Shown: positions 28,561 through 50,288, numbered from the stretch's first letter. The stretch: 64,000 bases of DNA from Microcebus murinus (GCF_040939455.1 NC_134106.1:78189001-78253000), one strand, 5' to 3'. Translations and numbers: made by a program. Notes: a model not told the origin generated them from the letters alone.

Positions 28561-28583
28561 AGTGACCTGAAAAAGATTTTTGG

Positions 28584-28886
28584 TTTTTTTTTTTTTTTGA
28601 GACAGAGTCTCACTCTGTTGCCTAGGCTAGAGTGCCATGGCGTCAGCCTAGCTCACAGCAACCTCAAACTCCTGGGCTCAAGCAATCCTTCTGCCTCAGT
28701 CTCCTGAGCAGCTGGGAGGGACTACAGCCACATGCCACCATGCCCAGCTAAGTTTTTCTATATATTTTTAGTTGTCCAGCTAATTTCTTTCTATTTTTCA
28801 TAGCTCTTGCTCAGACTGGTCTCAAACTCCTGAGCTCAAGCGATCCACCCGCCTCGGCCTCCTAGAGTGCTAGGATTACAGGCATG
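28584..28886 (-). repeat. Alu, slightly truncated
   Basis: Antisense with T-run; the 5' end stops at ggcatg. tgacctgaaaaagattt repeats at both sides as the target duplication. Confidence 0.92.
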
Positions 28887-28889
28887 ACC

Positions 28890-29440
28890 TGAAAAAGATT
28901 TCCTTAAATACATGAAGCCAAAAACTGTTTTCGTTTTAAACAAAATTTTCCCATTTTTTGCAGCTTGGCTTTGAGCTGGACCACTACAACTCTGCCTTAC
29001 TCTTCACCTCCTGCTCACCACACACCCTTCAGAGGTGCAAGTCTAGGGTACTCTTAGGTCTTCTCTGAGCACGTATCTGGTCCTGGGCATGTGTGATGTA
29101 TTCCAGCTTCCCTGGTATAGGTGCTGGCCCTTCCTAGCCCTCATATCTCCAAGTAACTTTCTCCTCAGCCTTCTCCTTTCCAGGCTTTTGTCTGCTGCTT
29201 GCCCTATCTAATGTCCATTGACCCAGGTGGACACAAGTAGTGTATGTCTTTATTTCTGCAGATGCCACTGCTTTAAAGTACTCCAGCCAGAGGGGGAAGG
29301 GTTACAAACAAAGGTTAGCCTTTACATTGGTTCCCTAGGGAACTGCAGACAGGTCAAAACATAGAACCACAGCATTTTAAAACAAAGTTCACATTAGCTA
29401 CCTGGCACCAACATGCCACACCTGAAAGGCAGGCCACTGT
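28890..29440. other. Intergenic, nothing recognised
   Basis: No gene, RNA or clear repeat seen; sequence is mixed composition with no long frame. Confidence 0.4.
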
Positions 29441-29544
29441 CCTCATGATGCTGGAAATAGGGGATGGTAAACAAGTAAGTGAAAATACCAGAATGCTTTC
29501 TTGCCAGAATTCAGCCACCTTTATTTTCATTAAGCATTCCCTTA

Positions 29545-29882
29545 GGCCGGGCGCGGTGGCTCACGCCTGTAATCCTAGCACTTTGGGAGGCCGAGGCGGG
29601 CAGATCGCTCAAGGTCAGGAGTTCGAAACCAGCCTGAGCGAGACCCCGTCTCTACCAAAAATAGAAAGAAAGTAATTGACCAACTAAAAATATATATACA
29701 AAAAAATTAGCCAGGCAGGGTGGTGCATGCCTGTAGTCCCAGCTACTCGGGAGGCTGAGGCAGTAGGATCGCTGAGCCCAGGAGATTGAGGTTGCTGTGA
29801 GCCAGGCTGACGCCACGGCACTCACTCTAGCCTGGGCAACAAAGTGAGACTCTGTCTCAAAAAAAAAAAAAAAAAAAAAAAA
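29545..29882 (+). repeat. Alu (strepsirrhine type), young-looking
   Basis: Near-consensus start ggccgggcgcggtggctcacg, long pure A-tail (over 20 A) and target duplication gcattccctt (29534-29543, 29884-29893). Confidence 0.95.
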
Positions 29883-30189
29883 GGCATTCCCTTGGTTGCC
29901 GTAACTTTTTTTATTAGATTACAGAGTTCTGGAAAAGTTAATTTTGTACGTTTTTGCCAGCTTTAAAGGTTGTTTCAGTCGAGGGACCAATTCTTTGAGC
30001 TCCCTACTGCCATTTTCGGTGATGTCACTCCCAGTTTTTATTGGAAATGTTTCAAGTATGAGTTTTAGAAGATTTTGCTCTATTTTATCAGGCTTCCCCA
30101 CACCCCCCCCCTCAAGTTTATTGTGGAAAGAGTGATCCTCTGGATCCCTTTCTGGGTCAGTCTAATCAGCTTTTGCCATACAGGATTTA

Positions 30190-30520
30190 GCACTTGAGGT
30201 TAAAATCAGTATGTGTACTAGTAGATACAGGATCAGATATCCCTAGGTCATATGCATCCAAAAGAATTCTAAATCCTCTGAATAGTTGCTGGTATTGCCT
30301 GGGTTTAAGGAAAATCCTTAATTTAGCTGCGTTCCAAATTTTGAATTCTACAGTTGTCTGCAGACCTGGCTCAGTAGGAGATTTGAGCAATAGGAAGAGG
30401 AGGGAGGCATTGACAGAGGTAGAGAAGAGTGGAAGGATAAGGGGAAGAGGGAGACCTGGATATAGGGAAGTCACTGGAGGACAAGGAGGCCAGGAATTTA
30501 TACTAGAGTGAGGAGTCCAT
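30190..30520 (+). pseudogene. Possible retroviral protease remnant
   Basis: A plus-strand frame holds the aspartic-protease-like motif LVDTGSD (about 30221-30241). The rest of the frame does not match a retroviral protein that I can name, and no LTR was found next to it. Could be chance; the assignment rests on the motif and on the possible partner at 33130-33450. Confidence 0.3.
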
Positions 30521-31239
30521 TTGGCTGTTTGTGAAATTATTCATTAGCTTTGGCTAAACAATCTTTTAGTGTAAGAATTTTTGAATCAGAATTTCACTTG
30601 GAGTCCCTTGCATACCAATAAAAGAAAATTGTTTCCCATAGAGCCTGAGAAATTTTATTCCCTTTCTTTCCTAAGGCGCCTCTCAAATGAACAATTTTCA
30701 AGTGAAATTTCCCCAGAGTGCCATTGAAGGCTCAAATCATCCTTGGCAAAATTATGCCACTTAGAGAGCTAGATTAAGATTGCAATGCGTGTCCATATAA
30801 GAAGCAAGAGTTTTTCCTGGAGGAGGGGAGGATTTAGACTTAGACAATCCCATGAGAAGCAGCAATAGTCCAAAGTGATGCCTGTGCACCTCATATATCA
30901 GGTCCCCACCCTGACAGTTGGCTGCCTCTGAATGCACACCTGACGATCTGTGTCTCCATGTAGTCAGCAAATCAGAGAGAAGATTTCTCCTGAATCTTTC
31001 TCTGTCTCTACTCAGCTCTCCCTTCTGGGATTTGGGCTGCTTAGAGCTTATCCTGGGGAATGCAAGTGTAAACTCATGACCACTTTGACAGTGTTATATC
31101 AAATTCTGGTGTTCTTACCTGATAATCCTTTTGATATTTATATTTTGGAATTTTTAAACAGCTGCTCACATACCTATCCAGGTTTTGTAGTTGTTTTCAG
31201 TGGGAAAAAAAGTTAGTGTGTGTTTACTCCACCTTTTCT

Positions 31240-32110
31240 GGAACTAGAACCCTTCACCTGATAACTTTGAAATATATAAAGCAAAACTTTTTAGAACTAA
31301 AAGAAGAAATAAAAATTTTATATTTGGAAACCTTAATAATCTCCCATCAGTATGTATTAGACAAAAATTCAGTAGAAATAAAAGATGAGGATGATATAAT
31401 TAATCAACTGTTCTATTTTTGCTCACGTAGGACACTATATACACCTGTAGAACGCACATTCAAGTGCACATGTATTGTTTTCAAAAATATACTACATTCA
31501 GGGCCATAAAGAGTCTCCACAAATTTTTATGTGATTGAAGTCCTAGAGAATATGTTCTCTGATTACTGTGGACTTGAATTTAAAAATCAGTAAGAGAAAC
31601 ATATTAGGCATCTCCAAATGTTTGGAAACTAAGCAACACACTTCTAAATAACTGGTGGATCCAAGTAGAAAATATGTTTAACTAAAAGGTATTAACAGTA
31701 TAGTGTATTCAAACATACAGGATGCAACTAAATCACTGTTTAAAGGAAAATCTATACCTTTAGATTATCTAAGTTCCTATTACAAGATGCTAAAAAAAGA
31801 GCAAGTAAAACCAACAAAAATATGATAAAGAAAATAACAGCAATAGAAATCAATGAAATAGAAAGCATGCACACAATACAAAGAAAATTAGCAAAGCCAA
31901 GAGGTAATTCTTTAAAGATTAATAAAATGTAAAAAATGCAAATTACCAATATTAATGAAATGGAGAGCATTGTATAGAACCTTCAGAAATTAAAAACATA
32001 ATATGAAAAACTTTATGGCAATAAATTCGATAAATTATATGTAAAAGACATTGCTTGAAAAACACTTATTAAAAACTGATATAGAACTTTGCAAATTTTT
32101 GTATTTTTGT
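31240..32110 (+). repeat. Old L1 ORF2 5' (endonuclease region), decayed
   Basis: Sense L1 order: 'gaacgcacattcaagtgcacatg', 'ggaaactaagcaacacacttct', 'atacaggatgcaactaaatcac', 'aggaaaatctatac', 'aatagaaatcaatgaaatagaaa'. Many stops; not functional. Confidence 0.78.
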
Positions 32111-32161
32111 GTCTGTTAAAGAAATTGCACCTGTAATTAAAAACACACAAACAGAAAAGTT

Positions 32162-32478
32162 GGCCAGGCGAGTTGGCTCATGCCTGTAATCCTAGCACTC
32201 TGGAAGGCCGAGGTGGGTGGGTCGTTTGAGCTCAGGAGTTCGAGACCAGCCTGAGCAAGAGTGAGACCCTGTCTCTACTAAAAATAGAAAGAAATTACTT
32301 GGACAGCTAAAACTATATAGAAAAAATTAGTCAGGCATAGTGGCGCATTCCTGTAGTCCCAGCTACTCAGGAGGCTGAGGCAGGAGGATTGCTTGAGCCC
32401 AGGAGTTTGAGGTTGGTGTGAGCTGGGCTGATGCCATGGCGCTCTAGCCCGGGCAACAGAGTGAGACTCTTGTCTCAA
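32162..32478 (+). repeat. Alu (strepsirrhine type)
   Basis: ggccaggcgagttggctcatg to ctcttgtctcaaaa; middle 'acttggacagctaaaac'. Confidence 0.92.
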
Positions 32479-32499
32479 AAAAAGAAAAGAAAGAGGAAA

Positions 32500-33560
32500 G
32501 GCAGAGGACAGAGTTAAAGGACTTGTCTTACCATTTTAAACAGCTAATAAGAAATAAAGTAAATAAAGCAAATATTGACAGAGAAAGAAAAAGAAAGAGG
32601 ACAGTCACGGGACTTGTCCTAGCAGGGTGGAAATCTTTGGATGGTTGTTAAGAAATGGGATAAATAAAACAGACATTGATGGACTACAACAAAGTTTTTA
32701 ATACAGCACTACCAAAGGCTGAGCACAACAAAGGGACTGCCTGCTGGTCCCTCAAAATGAAAGGGCTCTGAATAAGTCCAATCTATTCACTCCAGTTTGG
32801 AGAAATTTGAAAAGCCAGAAGGCAAAGTCTACCATGAGAAACCTGACCAACACTCACTGGGACAGTGGTTAGACAGATTAATAAAGATAAAGATTGACAA
32901 AAGGGCCAGAATCTCTTGGATGGGGACCCAAGGCCTTATGTACACGAGTGGGTAAAATGTCAGGGGTAGAAAGAGAACTTCCCAGGACTCCTTGGTACGG
33001 GGAGCCCCATGCACTGTGATACCCAAGCTCACTGGTAAGCCCTGAGGCAGGCTATGGTTAGATTGAGAGAATATTAAAATGTAAGAGTTGGTAGGGTCAT
33101 GAAAGTTGGAATTTAGGTAAACAGGCTTTAGGTAAAGAAGTTGTATCTCCTTTACTTGAAAGTTTGATGGGAATGGACATTATGTCTCACTGGGGAACAC
33201 TTCCCCTACCTAGTGTTGTAAAACCAAAACCTGTTGAGGTCCTAATGAAGGCTACAGTTAGGAATATAGAAGTTGATGCAATTAAGGTGAAAGTTTGTAG
33301 AATTGGTACGTTTGAACAGCCTCTATGTGAAGTGGTTGTGTCTCTTTTGCATGGTTGTTTGATGGGGAAGGACACTGTATCTGACTGGGGACTGTTCCCC
33401 TTGTACTGCAAAGCAGGAGGCGCCAGCACCTCACAGGACTTAAACATCAGTGCTGGGAGCACTGCCAGAGGTCACAGGTGTAGAAGCTAAGACTTCCTTC
33501 CCTTGCTTCCTCTGCACAATGCTGCAGAGACCACACACATATTTCTTATTATGTCACAGT
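32500..33560 (+). other. Retrovirus-like remnant with local duplications (tentative)
   Basis: Two diverged repeats are visible: 32506-32583 against 32599-32685 (aggacag..acttgtc.. then aaataaa-rich), and 33162-33208 against 33358-33404 (gtttgatgggga-like to ttcccct). The second pair translates to MGMDIMSHWGTLPLP and MGKDTVSDWGLFPLY, resembling the region after retroviral protease. Frames are broken; no LTRs were paired with it. Confidence 0.35.
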
Positions 33561-33849
33561 CCCCTTAGCAGGTAAGGCATTGATGACAAAGAAAAAGAAA
33601 GTATGAGAATGTAATCCCAATCTGGGAAATATTTTTAGATTTTTTTTTTTTTGCTTTGAAAACTGTAAGACAATCTTCATCCTCCAGTAAAGCCCAGTTT
33701 TTGGACAACTACAAGAAGTGATATTTTACACAAAAGGATGAAGACTGACGATACAAGAATATTAAATGGTGCCACATTTGCATGTAGTTATCTTTGACAT
33801 TGGGAAGAGGATGAAGGGGCCAGTCCTATTGTATCTAATTAGTAATTCT

Positions 33850-34189
33850 TTTTTTTATTTATTTTTTTTTTTTTTGAGACAGAGTCTCACTTTGTTGCCC
33901 AGGCTAGAGTGAGTGCCGTGGCGTCAGCCTAGCTCACAGCAACCTCAATCTCCTGGGCTCAAGCTATCCTACTGCCTCAACCTCCTGAGTAGCTGGGACT
34001 ACAGGCATGCGCCACCATACCCAGCTAATTTTTGTATATATATATTTTTAGTTGGTCGATTAATTTCTTTCTACTTTTGGTAGAGACGGGGTCTCGCTCA
34101 GTCTGATTTCGAACTCCTGACCTCGAGCGGTCTGCCCGCCTCGGCCTCCCAGAGTGCTAGGATTACAGGGTGAGCCACCATGCCCGACC
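33850..34189 (-). repeat. Alu (strepsirrhine type)
   Basis: Antisense; target duplication tctaattagtaattct / tctaattaataattct. Confidence 0.94.
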
Positions 34190-34199
34190 TCTAATTAAT

Positions 34200-36560
34200 A
34201 ATTCTAACAGGCTGTGGAGAAGCTTGTCATGGAAATCATGAGGCATAGTGAAGGCTGTGTGTTATTGCCAGATTGTTCTTACCAGGTTGTTAAGTCATAG
34301 ATGAAAACAAGCAGTGTTAGAGGGTATTCCCAACCTTCCAGGGGTATCTAGCCCTGGTGAAGCAGATGCTGTCAGTACCCTCCAGATCTCTGGACTTTTT
34401 AGAATTCCCAGTTGATTTCCAACTGCTACTATGTGGATCCTACAGCCCCTCTTCTTCTTGGAAATGTAGAAAAGTGTTATGCCTACTTGCAAGGCAGACA
34501 AGAGTAGCAAGGAATTAACACTTTCTCCCCAACACCTGCAGGTAGATCCCTCATCCAGTAGCTCTGAAAAATTGGTGTATAAATACTTCATCTCCTTGTC
34601 CTTGAGTAGAATAATTCTGAGGTGTGTGTTTTGTACCATCCCTAGCTGTTTTTCTGTAAGGTTGATCTCCGATGCCCACTGTAGTAGGACACGTTTTTTT
34701 GGAAGTCTTCCCTTGCCTGTATCACAGAGCCACTTCATACCAGTGTCCCCTGTATCTTCTGAATAAACTACCAGTTCTTGAACCCTTGCCTCCCTGTCTG
34801 CTTTGGAGGGAACCAAACTAAGACACCTTCAGTATGGGGGTTCCCATAGAGCATCTCTTGGCATCCCAGCTATAAAGAGAACACTGGCAGATTAGAATCA
34901 GGGAATAAAGGAATGTTCTACTTCTTGTTTTTCAAATTACTTGGAAATAATCTAATCTGGATGCACTTTATTGTTGTGGTAGTAACATTGAAGTGGCTAG
35001 TGATTAGATGAAATATTAATATATGCTTGGGGGTGGGGACCCAAAAGAAATCCTTCTTAAGCAAAGTGGACATCCGAAGAAATTCCTGAATGGCCAACAT
35101 GCAGGAATGATAATCAAAATATTTAACACCTGGTACAGCATGAGCCTCAACCAATCATGAAAAATGCTTGCTTGTGCACTGCGGGGCTGCCACACCAACT
35201 TATGTTGCCTCTGCCCCAGGAAACAAGGATTCCTGGTTCTGCCTGGGTCAAACCTTCAGGCTAGGTTGAGAGATCACTGAGTAGAGAAGGGTTTACTTGG
35301 CTTTCTCCGAGGGAGCTCAGAGATTTGATTCCCACTCAGAAAGAGAAGTGATGGGCAGAAATAGTCATTAAATATCTCCAAAGGGAGCTAAAGGCCCAGC
35401 ATCAGGCCCTGTCATCAGGACTTTGTCAGCTTTACACATTATTATGTGCATCCTCTCCTGACTATGGAAGTGAAGGCCACAAACAGCACATGGTTTCCTT
35501 CTAGAGAACTGTCTCTTCTCCATCGTGGGTGTGCAAGACCAAACTACCAAAGTTGCCAACAGGTCAGTGCGTATATGACCCGAGATAAGCAGATCAGAGT
35601 CCATGAAAGTGAAGCAGAATGATGGAAGTATGTGGGAAAGGTGTTTGCAGTTCATTTATTAGGGCACTAGTGATTGTGTTAATTCATTCACTCACTGAGG
35701 ATGCTATAAAGTATGGTTAACTGATTCCTGTTACCCAGACCCCAGAAGTGCCTGGTTTCTCTTCATCTCCTAGACCTTCTCAGTTGATTCTGTGAACCTT
35801 CTGATAGATAGCCTTCCAGAAATTTCCTTTTGTTGCTTAAAATTTCCAGAAGTGGTTACTTTTGCTTGTAACCAAAGAAGCATGATTAATTTGGGTCCCA
35901 TATGCTTATCTTCACTCATGTTTTGTGGGGAGCAGACCCCCTGTAAGAGTGTGTGTGGAAGCAACTACTGAAAAATGGAAGAAAAGCCAGTCCCTAATCT
36001 TCACAAACAAGACACAGGAGGCTGCTGTGGGTTTGAAGGATTTGATGTGCATCACTTGAAGATCAGCTTCAGCTCGACTGGCTCTCAGCTACCTATGGAG
36101 CTAGAATTCCATTCCTGCCTGCTCCATTGTCCCTGAGTCTACTGGCTTATGAGTCAGGAGCTTCTCATAAGCAAAGCCCTAGTGGTTTGGGCAGATACTG
36201 GGGAAAGGACAAAGGCTCCCATCAGGCTCACTTAACTCTTGTTAGCAATTCTGGTTGATGGGGAGCAGGTAGGCATTGAAATCATGGGCTAAAATGAGGC
36301 TTCACTGGAGTATGTAGATGGTGCCTGCTGCGATATTCATATTTACTACAAAGCAATTATATGTGTGTCTATGTATATTTCATGGAAACCATACTGTGAA
36401 GTGGGTGAATTTTAATGCTTACTTTCATTAAGAAAATTGGGAAATGAATTTTCTTTCATAATTTTAACCATGTCTTTGCCAGCACTGGGTACAATACATC
36501 TATATCAAACTCTAAAAGGGAGCCATTTGAGCACCCTGCCAACCTGGCCCACCCACAGAT
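34200..36560. other. Intergenic sequence downstream of LYG2, nothing firmly recognised
   Basis: A 173-residue open frame (34295-34816, minus) has no family resemblance that I can name and lacks splice or start context; probably chance or decayed repeat. It borders the LYG2 3' UTR, whose end I could not place. Confidence 0.4.
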
Positions 36561-36566
36561 CTTTGC

Positions 36567-45620
<9,054 letters not shown>

Positions 45621-45655
45621 GGTGGGGAATCTTATCGTACAGGATATGTTCTGAT
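45621..45655 (-). other. LYG2: LYG2 5' UTR part of the first coding exon
   Basis: The exon carrying the ATG begins at 45655, after a tttcag acceptor read on the minus strand, so 35 bases of UTR precede the start codon. Confidence 0.75.
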
Positions 45656-45949
45656 CTGAAATAGAAATTGGTTAATTTTAAACCTTGGAAGTTTTTAAAG
45701 GAAAGTTGCTTTGATTTTTTAAAAAGTTTAGGATTATTTCTAATTCAACATCCATTTTCTAGTTCCAAGATAGTATTCTCAAAGAGTCAGCACATGGTTG
45801 GTTGGATCACTTTCTTTCCTAAGTATAAACTCCCAACTCATTTCAATCCAATTTCATATTGACATGAGCCATGCACATCTTACAAATGTTACCCCACATA
45901 CTCCCATCCCATTTCTAAGCTTGGTGATCCCACAATTTTGTTCCATTTC

Positions 45950-46247
45950 TTTTTTTTGTTTTGTTTTTCAGAGAAAGGATCTTCCTTTGTCACCCAGGCT
46001 GCTGGAGTGCAGTAGCTCACTGCACCCTCAGATTCCTGGGCTCAAAAGATCCTCCCACCTCAACCTCCCAAGTAGCTGGGACCACAGGCATGGGTTACCA
46101 TGCCTGGGTAATTTTTTTTTTTTTTTTTTGTAGGGACAGAGTCTTACTGTGTTGCCCAGGCTGATCTCCAACTTCTAGCCTCAAATAATCCTCCCTCCTT
46201 GACCTCCGAAAGTGCTGGGATTACAGGAATGAACCATTGCACCCAGC
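45950..46247 (-). repeat. Older Alu
   Basis: Antisense, J-like, with ttgttccat on both sides; in the LYG2 5' intron. Confidence 0.88.
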
Positions 46248-46262
46248 TTGTTCCATTCTTTT

Positions 46263-46544
46263 ATTTTTTGAGACAGGATCTTGCTCTGTCACCCACTAGA
46301 GTTCAGTGGTGTCAACATAGCTCATTGGAACATCAAGCTCCTGGGTTCAAGTGATCCTCCTGCCTTAGCTTCCAAGCAGCTGGGACTACAGGCGCGCCAA
46401 CATGTCTAGATAATTTTTCTATTTTTCATAGAGACAGGGGCTCGCTTTTACTTATGCTAGTCTCAAACTCCTGGCTTTAAGCAATCCTCCCACCTCAGCC
46501 TCCAAAAGTGTTAGGATTACAGGCATGAGTCACGTCCCCCAGCC
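46263..46544 (-). repeat. Older Alu
   Basis: Second antisense old copy directly after the first ('gagacaggatcttgctctgtcaccc'). Confidence 0.87.
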
Positions 46545-46732
46545 CCACACTTAATAGTACAATCTCCATAGGAAAAAAAAAACAAAATAAAACACCAACA
46601 AAATACCAAGAGAAGCATCAGAGAACATGACTTAAAAGAGGTTTGCTCCATTTCTTCCTCAATCAATTCTTTTCTTGATTTCATTGGAAAGATAGCTTAA
46701 ATTTTATAAGATATAAGAGGGCCAGCACTAAC

Positions 46733-46830
46733 CTGGTTTGCAAGATCACAGAGAAAATTTCCTCTCTGTTGGGGACGGTCTTCTATACTCAGCAGCAAGC
46801 TGCACGTCAAGCTTTTACAAAGCAGTGGTG
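46733..46830 (-). other. LYG2: LYG2 probable 5' non-coding exon
   Basis: A strong donor on the minus strand (ccag/gttagtg, intron from 46732) lies about 1.1 kb upstream of the ATG exon, which itself starts with an acceptor. The upstream limit is unknown. Two old Alus (45950-46544) lie in the intron between. Confidence 0.45.
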
Positions 46831-47379
46831 TTTGTCCTGTAACCTAGGTTTAAGCAATGGCAGAATGCATTATTCAGTAGATCACTGAGCACCTGGCTTC
46901 AACTGAGTAGAACTCAGTGTGGCTGTACCACCATGAAGGAAGCTTTTAAACACCAGCACATAGACTCACCTACTTCTTGCCTTTGTCCTGTACGATCATT
47001 AGAAGAGCTTTATATATGGCTTAAAACCCACTCTTTAAACCACTGACCTCATTAGGCCTGATTATAATAATCCTTTGGTCTTAGGTGGCCCCTTTAATAA
47101 AAGGATTTCAAAGAGTTTAATAACTACTATTAATTAATTAATCTAATGAACCCCCACGTTGTTCTGGAGGCATATATTTGATGGATATTTGAAACTGTAC
47201 TAAACAAATAGCTTCTAAATTTGAGAATAAGAAACAGATAATTAGCCTTAAAAAGATAAATAAACAGGACTACTAGCAGCTTTCATTCTTCAACTGGTTG
47301 TCTAAAATGCTGATTCTCCTATTTTTTGTTTCCCGTTCCAATGTCCCACAAACCCCACACCAATATGTCATGTGATCTC

Positions 47380-48200
47380 ACGTAAGCATGTCCCATGATC
47401 ATGGTAAGTGAACTTGGCTCCGTGTTCCATGACACTTCTGACAGGTGCAAGTGTGGCTGCCTGCTCTAGATCATCGCAAAGCTGGCGGGTAGCAACATGG
47501 GTGCTCTCTGCCCACACTTTCTGAGGACATGGGCAAAAAGTATTTGCCCAGGGACGAAAATTTCTTCCCACTTATGTCCAAAGGAAGAGATGACACACAT
47601 TGTGCAGCCCTAGAAACAGGAACTGGAAGGGACATTCCTGAAACAGGCAAAGCACATTTCCCAGAGTGGAGGAATAAGTCTGGCCTGGATCCTTCCCCGA
47701 GTGTGAGAAGTGCCGCAGAACAGACAGCACGCCATCCTCCCACATAGCCACCAAGTGAAGCGAGGGGTGAGGGAGCTGAGCAGTGAGCAGGGAATGTTCC
47801 AGCTCCCCGGAAAGGAACAAACCACAATGTCTGGGAGAACATGCCCTCGCCAAGCTGAGGTCTGCACTGTCTCCTGGCACTCACTTCTGCCCTGCCTGCC
47901 TAGAACAGGCTGCCCTATGGTGGCCTCCAGCCTTCCGTTTGGGGAAAGGGTGGGGATGTCCTGAGCCTGGAAATGAGTCCTGCCTTGACTCCCAGGAAAA
48001 CGACTCATGGAGGGCCTGCCCCATCGCCACCATCAACGCTGCAGTCAGGGCCGCTCTTTAATAAGGGATTGCACAGGGATCAGGGGTCCGGCTGCCCCGA
48101 GGCAGCCCTTAGAGACACATCGGCATCACCGGCGACAATGGCAACATCACACGGATGTGTTCATGGACCACCTGACTGCAGGTGAGTGGGGCCACTTATG
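47380..48200. other. GC-rich unidentified block with overlapping open frames
   Basis: Higher GC and CpG than its flanks, with several overlapping frames on both strands of up to about 137 residues. No domain, splice pattern or repeat family was recognised. It could be a decayed retrocopy, an old LTR interior or a regulatory island upstream of LYG2. Confidence 0.35.
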
Positions 48201-48524
48201 TGAGGCTTTCAGGCTAGTGCAATGAGAAAGCTCGAGAAAGGGAGAAGAAGCAATGGAGAAAGAATTAAAAGTAGATGGAAGCTGAAACTCTCCTTAAACA
48301 CTACTGGAGGAAAACAGTGAAAAGCACATTAAGGCACCATAGAATGTAAAGAATACTTATTTCTCTCTCTTCTTTTGGAGATTGGGGCTATAAGACCCTC
48401 CAGGTATAAAAGTCTTAATGTCCAGGCCTCAGCAACTTAAGTGATTGTTTTCAAACTCACGTGGATTATTCTGTTTCACTCAAACTGTGAGAGAAAAAAT
48501 GAACATTTATAATATTTGACACCC

Positions 48525-48725
48525 ATCATATGCCAGGTTCCTGTGGACATTATGTTACACAATTGTAATGGCCCTATGAGGTGAGTATTATCTCTTACTT
48601 TAGAAATGAGGAGACTGAGATTCAGAGAAGTTAAGCAACTAGTCAAAGATGGCACAATTAGCATGTGGCAGAGCCAGGATTTGAACCCAGGTCTGTAAGA
48701 TCACAAAATCCAAGCTCTTCCACTA
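48525..48725 (+). repeat. MIR
   Basis: Sense MIR nearly full-length: 'catatgccaggttcctgtgg', 'aatgaggagactgagattcagagaagtta', 'ggatttgaacccaggtctg'. Confidence 0.88.
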
Positions 48726-48977
48726 TATCAGAGGTACCAGCACTATGGACCAATGACCCTGCAGAGCAATTATTCTAACAGGTCCAAATCTATCTGCACA
48801 CAAAGCATTGTTTGTGGTCTGAATAAATAACACCAGTCACAGATATTTATGCTACTGTCTTCAAAGTGTTTGTAGGTGCTGTTGTAATTTCTAAAACACA
48901 AACTAATGTGAGTTAACTAAATCCACAGTGGCTTTCTGTCATTTATATTTTTCCACCAGTAATAATAATATAGTTAA

Positions 48978-49064
48978 ATGCACTGAACTTGTACAGTATG
49001 CTTAGTAGAACACTAATAAATATGCACTGAATTTGTGCAATATGCTTAGTGGAACACTAGTAAG
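48978..49064 (+). repeat. 44-bp tandem duplication
   Basis: Copies 48978-49021 and 49022-49064 (atgcactgaacttgtac.. and atgcactgaatttgtgc..) differ at several sites, so the duplication is old. Confidence 0.9.
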
Positions 49065-49579
49065 GGGCATGGCCTAAGTTTGTTGCATGCTGAAGCCTAA
49101 TTCTCAACTGCTATACCCCACTGCCTCAGTGGGTGGTTAAGTGCGGTTACCATCATATGAGGATCTTAGAAATCTCTTGACACTTAAAGGAAATTTACTG
49201 AATGATTCTCCTCATTGTCCCAGGGATGCCAAGAGTGACTGTGTGTGAGTTGCACTGATATTGCCAGGAGGGATTAAGGGGACCTTGGCTCCTGCCATAG
49301 TCCCTGTCAGTCCTCCAGTTCCCAAAATAAAAACATGATCTATATGCAAACAGTGTCCATGCTATACACATAAAACTCTATGACCTCATCCCCCACCCTC
49401 AAAATTCTTCAGTGTAGCAATTCTCTGGTAGACTGGTAGGTCCTACTGCACTTGGGGTTCCTGGCTTTAGTGGTGAGGACTCCTGTCATCCCTAACATTG
49501 AAGTGGCTTCAGTAATAGACTCTAAGACAGGCTGTATGTAGGTTCCACAAAAACAGCTTGCCTTGATCGGTCGCTCCAA

Positions 49580-49710
49580 AAGCAGGGTGTAGCAGAAAGA
49601 GCCCTGCCCTAGGAGTCTAGAACCCAGTTTGCAGTCTCAGGTCTGCCACTCAGCAGTTGGGGCATCAGTCTAGGTGTCGTTTTCTCATCTCTGGAATGAA
49701 GAGGCTGGAC
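49580..49710 (-). repeat. MIR fragment
   Basis: Antisense: 'agagccctgccctaggagtctagaaccc', 'gtctgccactcagcag', 'ttttctcatctctggaatga'. Confidence 0.75.
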
Positions 49711-50156
49711 AAGGGCAGCTGGTCACTAAGGTCTGGCTCCAGCAGTCACTGGGGTTGGTGAGCCAAGCCTGTCCTGCATCCAGAGGGGAAGGGATATGGG
49801 AGGTTGAGCGGAGAGGCTTAAGTACAGTTTTGAACAGTATTACAGTTTTTAGCATTTTTCATGAAAACTTGGAGGGCATTTTAGTTTTCACCGAAATCAT
49901 AAATGCCAGGCAAACCGTCCTGTGTTTTCTTTTGATTTGCCTCCCTATCTTGCAACTGGCAAACAGTAGAAGACTGTTATCATATGTAGGCCCAGAATTT
50001 GAATTTATGATTCTGATCATCAACCTTTTTCACGCTGACAAGGACAACATAGGTAGAGGTGCTGTTTGTTTGCTTGTTATTCTCAGCCATAGTTACCTTG
50101 GCAGGCTGCCTAATGTATGGCAGATATGAATACTGCCAATGAAAGTCCTTAACTTT

Positions 50157-50288
50157 AAGCTGGGTGCAACAGTTTGCGCCTGTAGTCCCAGCTACACAGG
50201 AGGCTGAGTGGGAGGATCGCTTGAGCTCAGGAGTTCGAGACCAGCCTGAGCAATATAGCAAGACTCTTATCTCAAAAATAAAAAAAAT
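50157..50288 (+). repeat. Alu monomer (FLAM-like)
   Basis: Single left-type arm from gctgggtgcaacagtttg to ctcaaaaataaaaaaa. Confidence 0.8.

Noticed and set aside
34295..34816. 173-residue minus open frame
   Set aside because: No recognisable domain, no splice context, surrounded by repeats; treated as chance or decayed repeat.
47471..48185. Cluster of overlapping frames on both strands
   Set aside because: Long frames on both strands are expected in GC-rich DNA; no homology seen. Reported as a region, not as genes.
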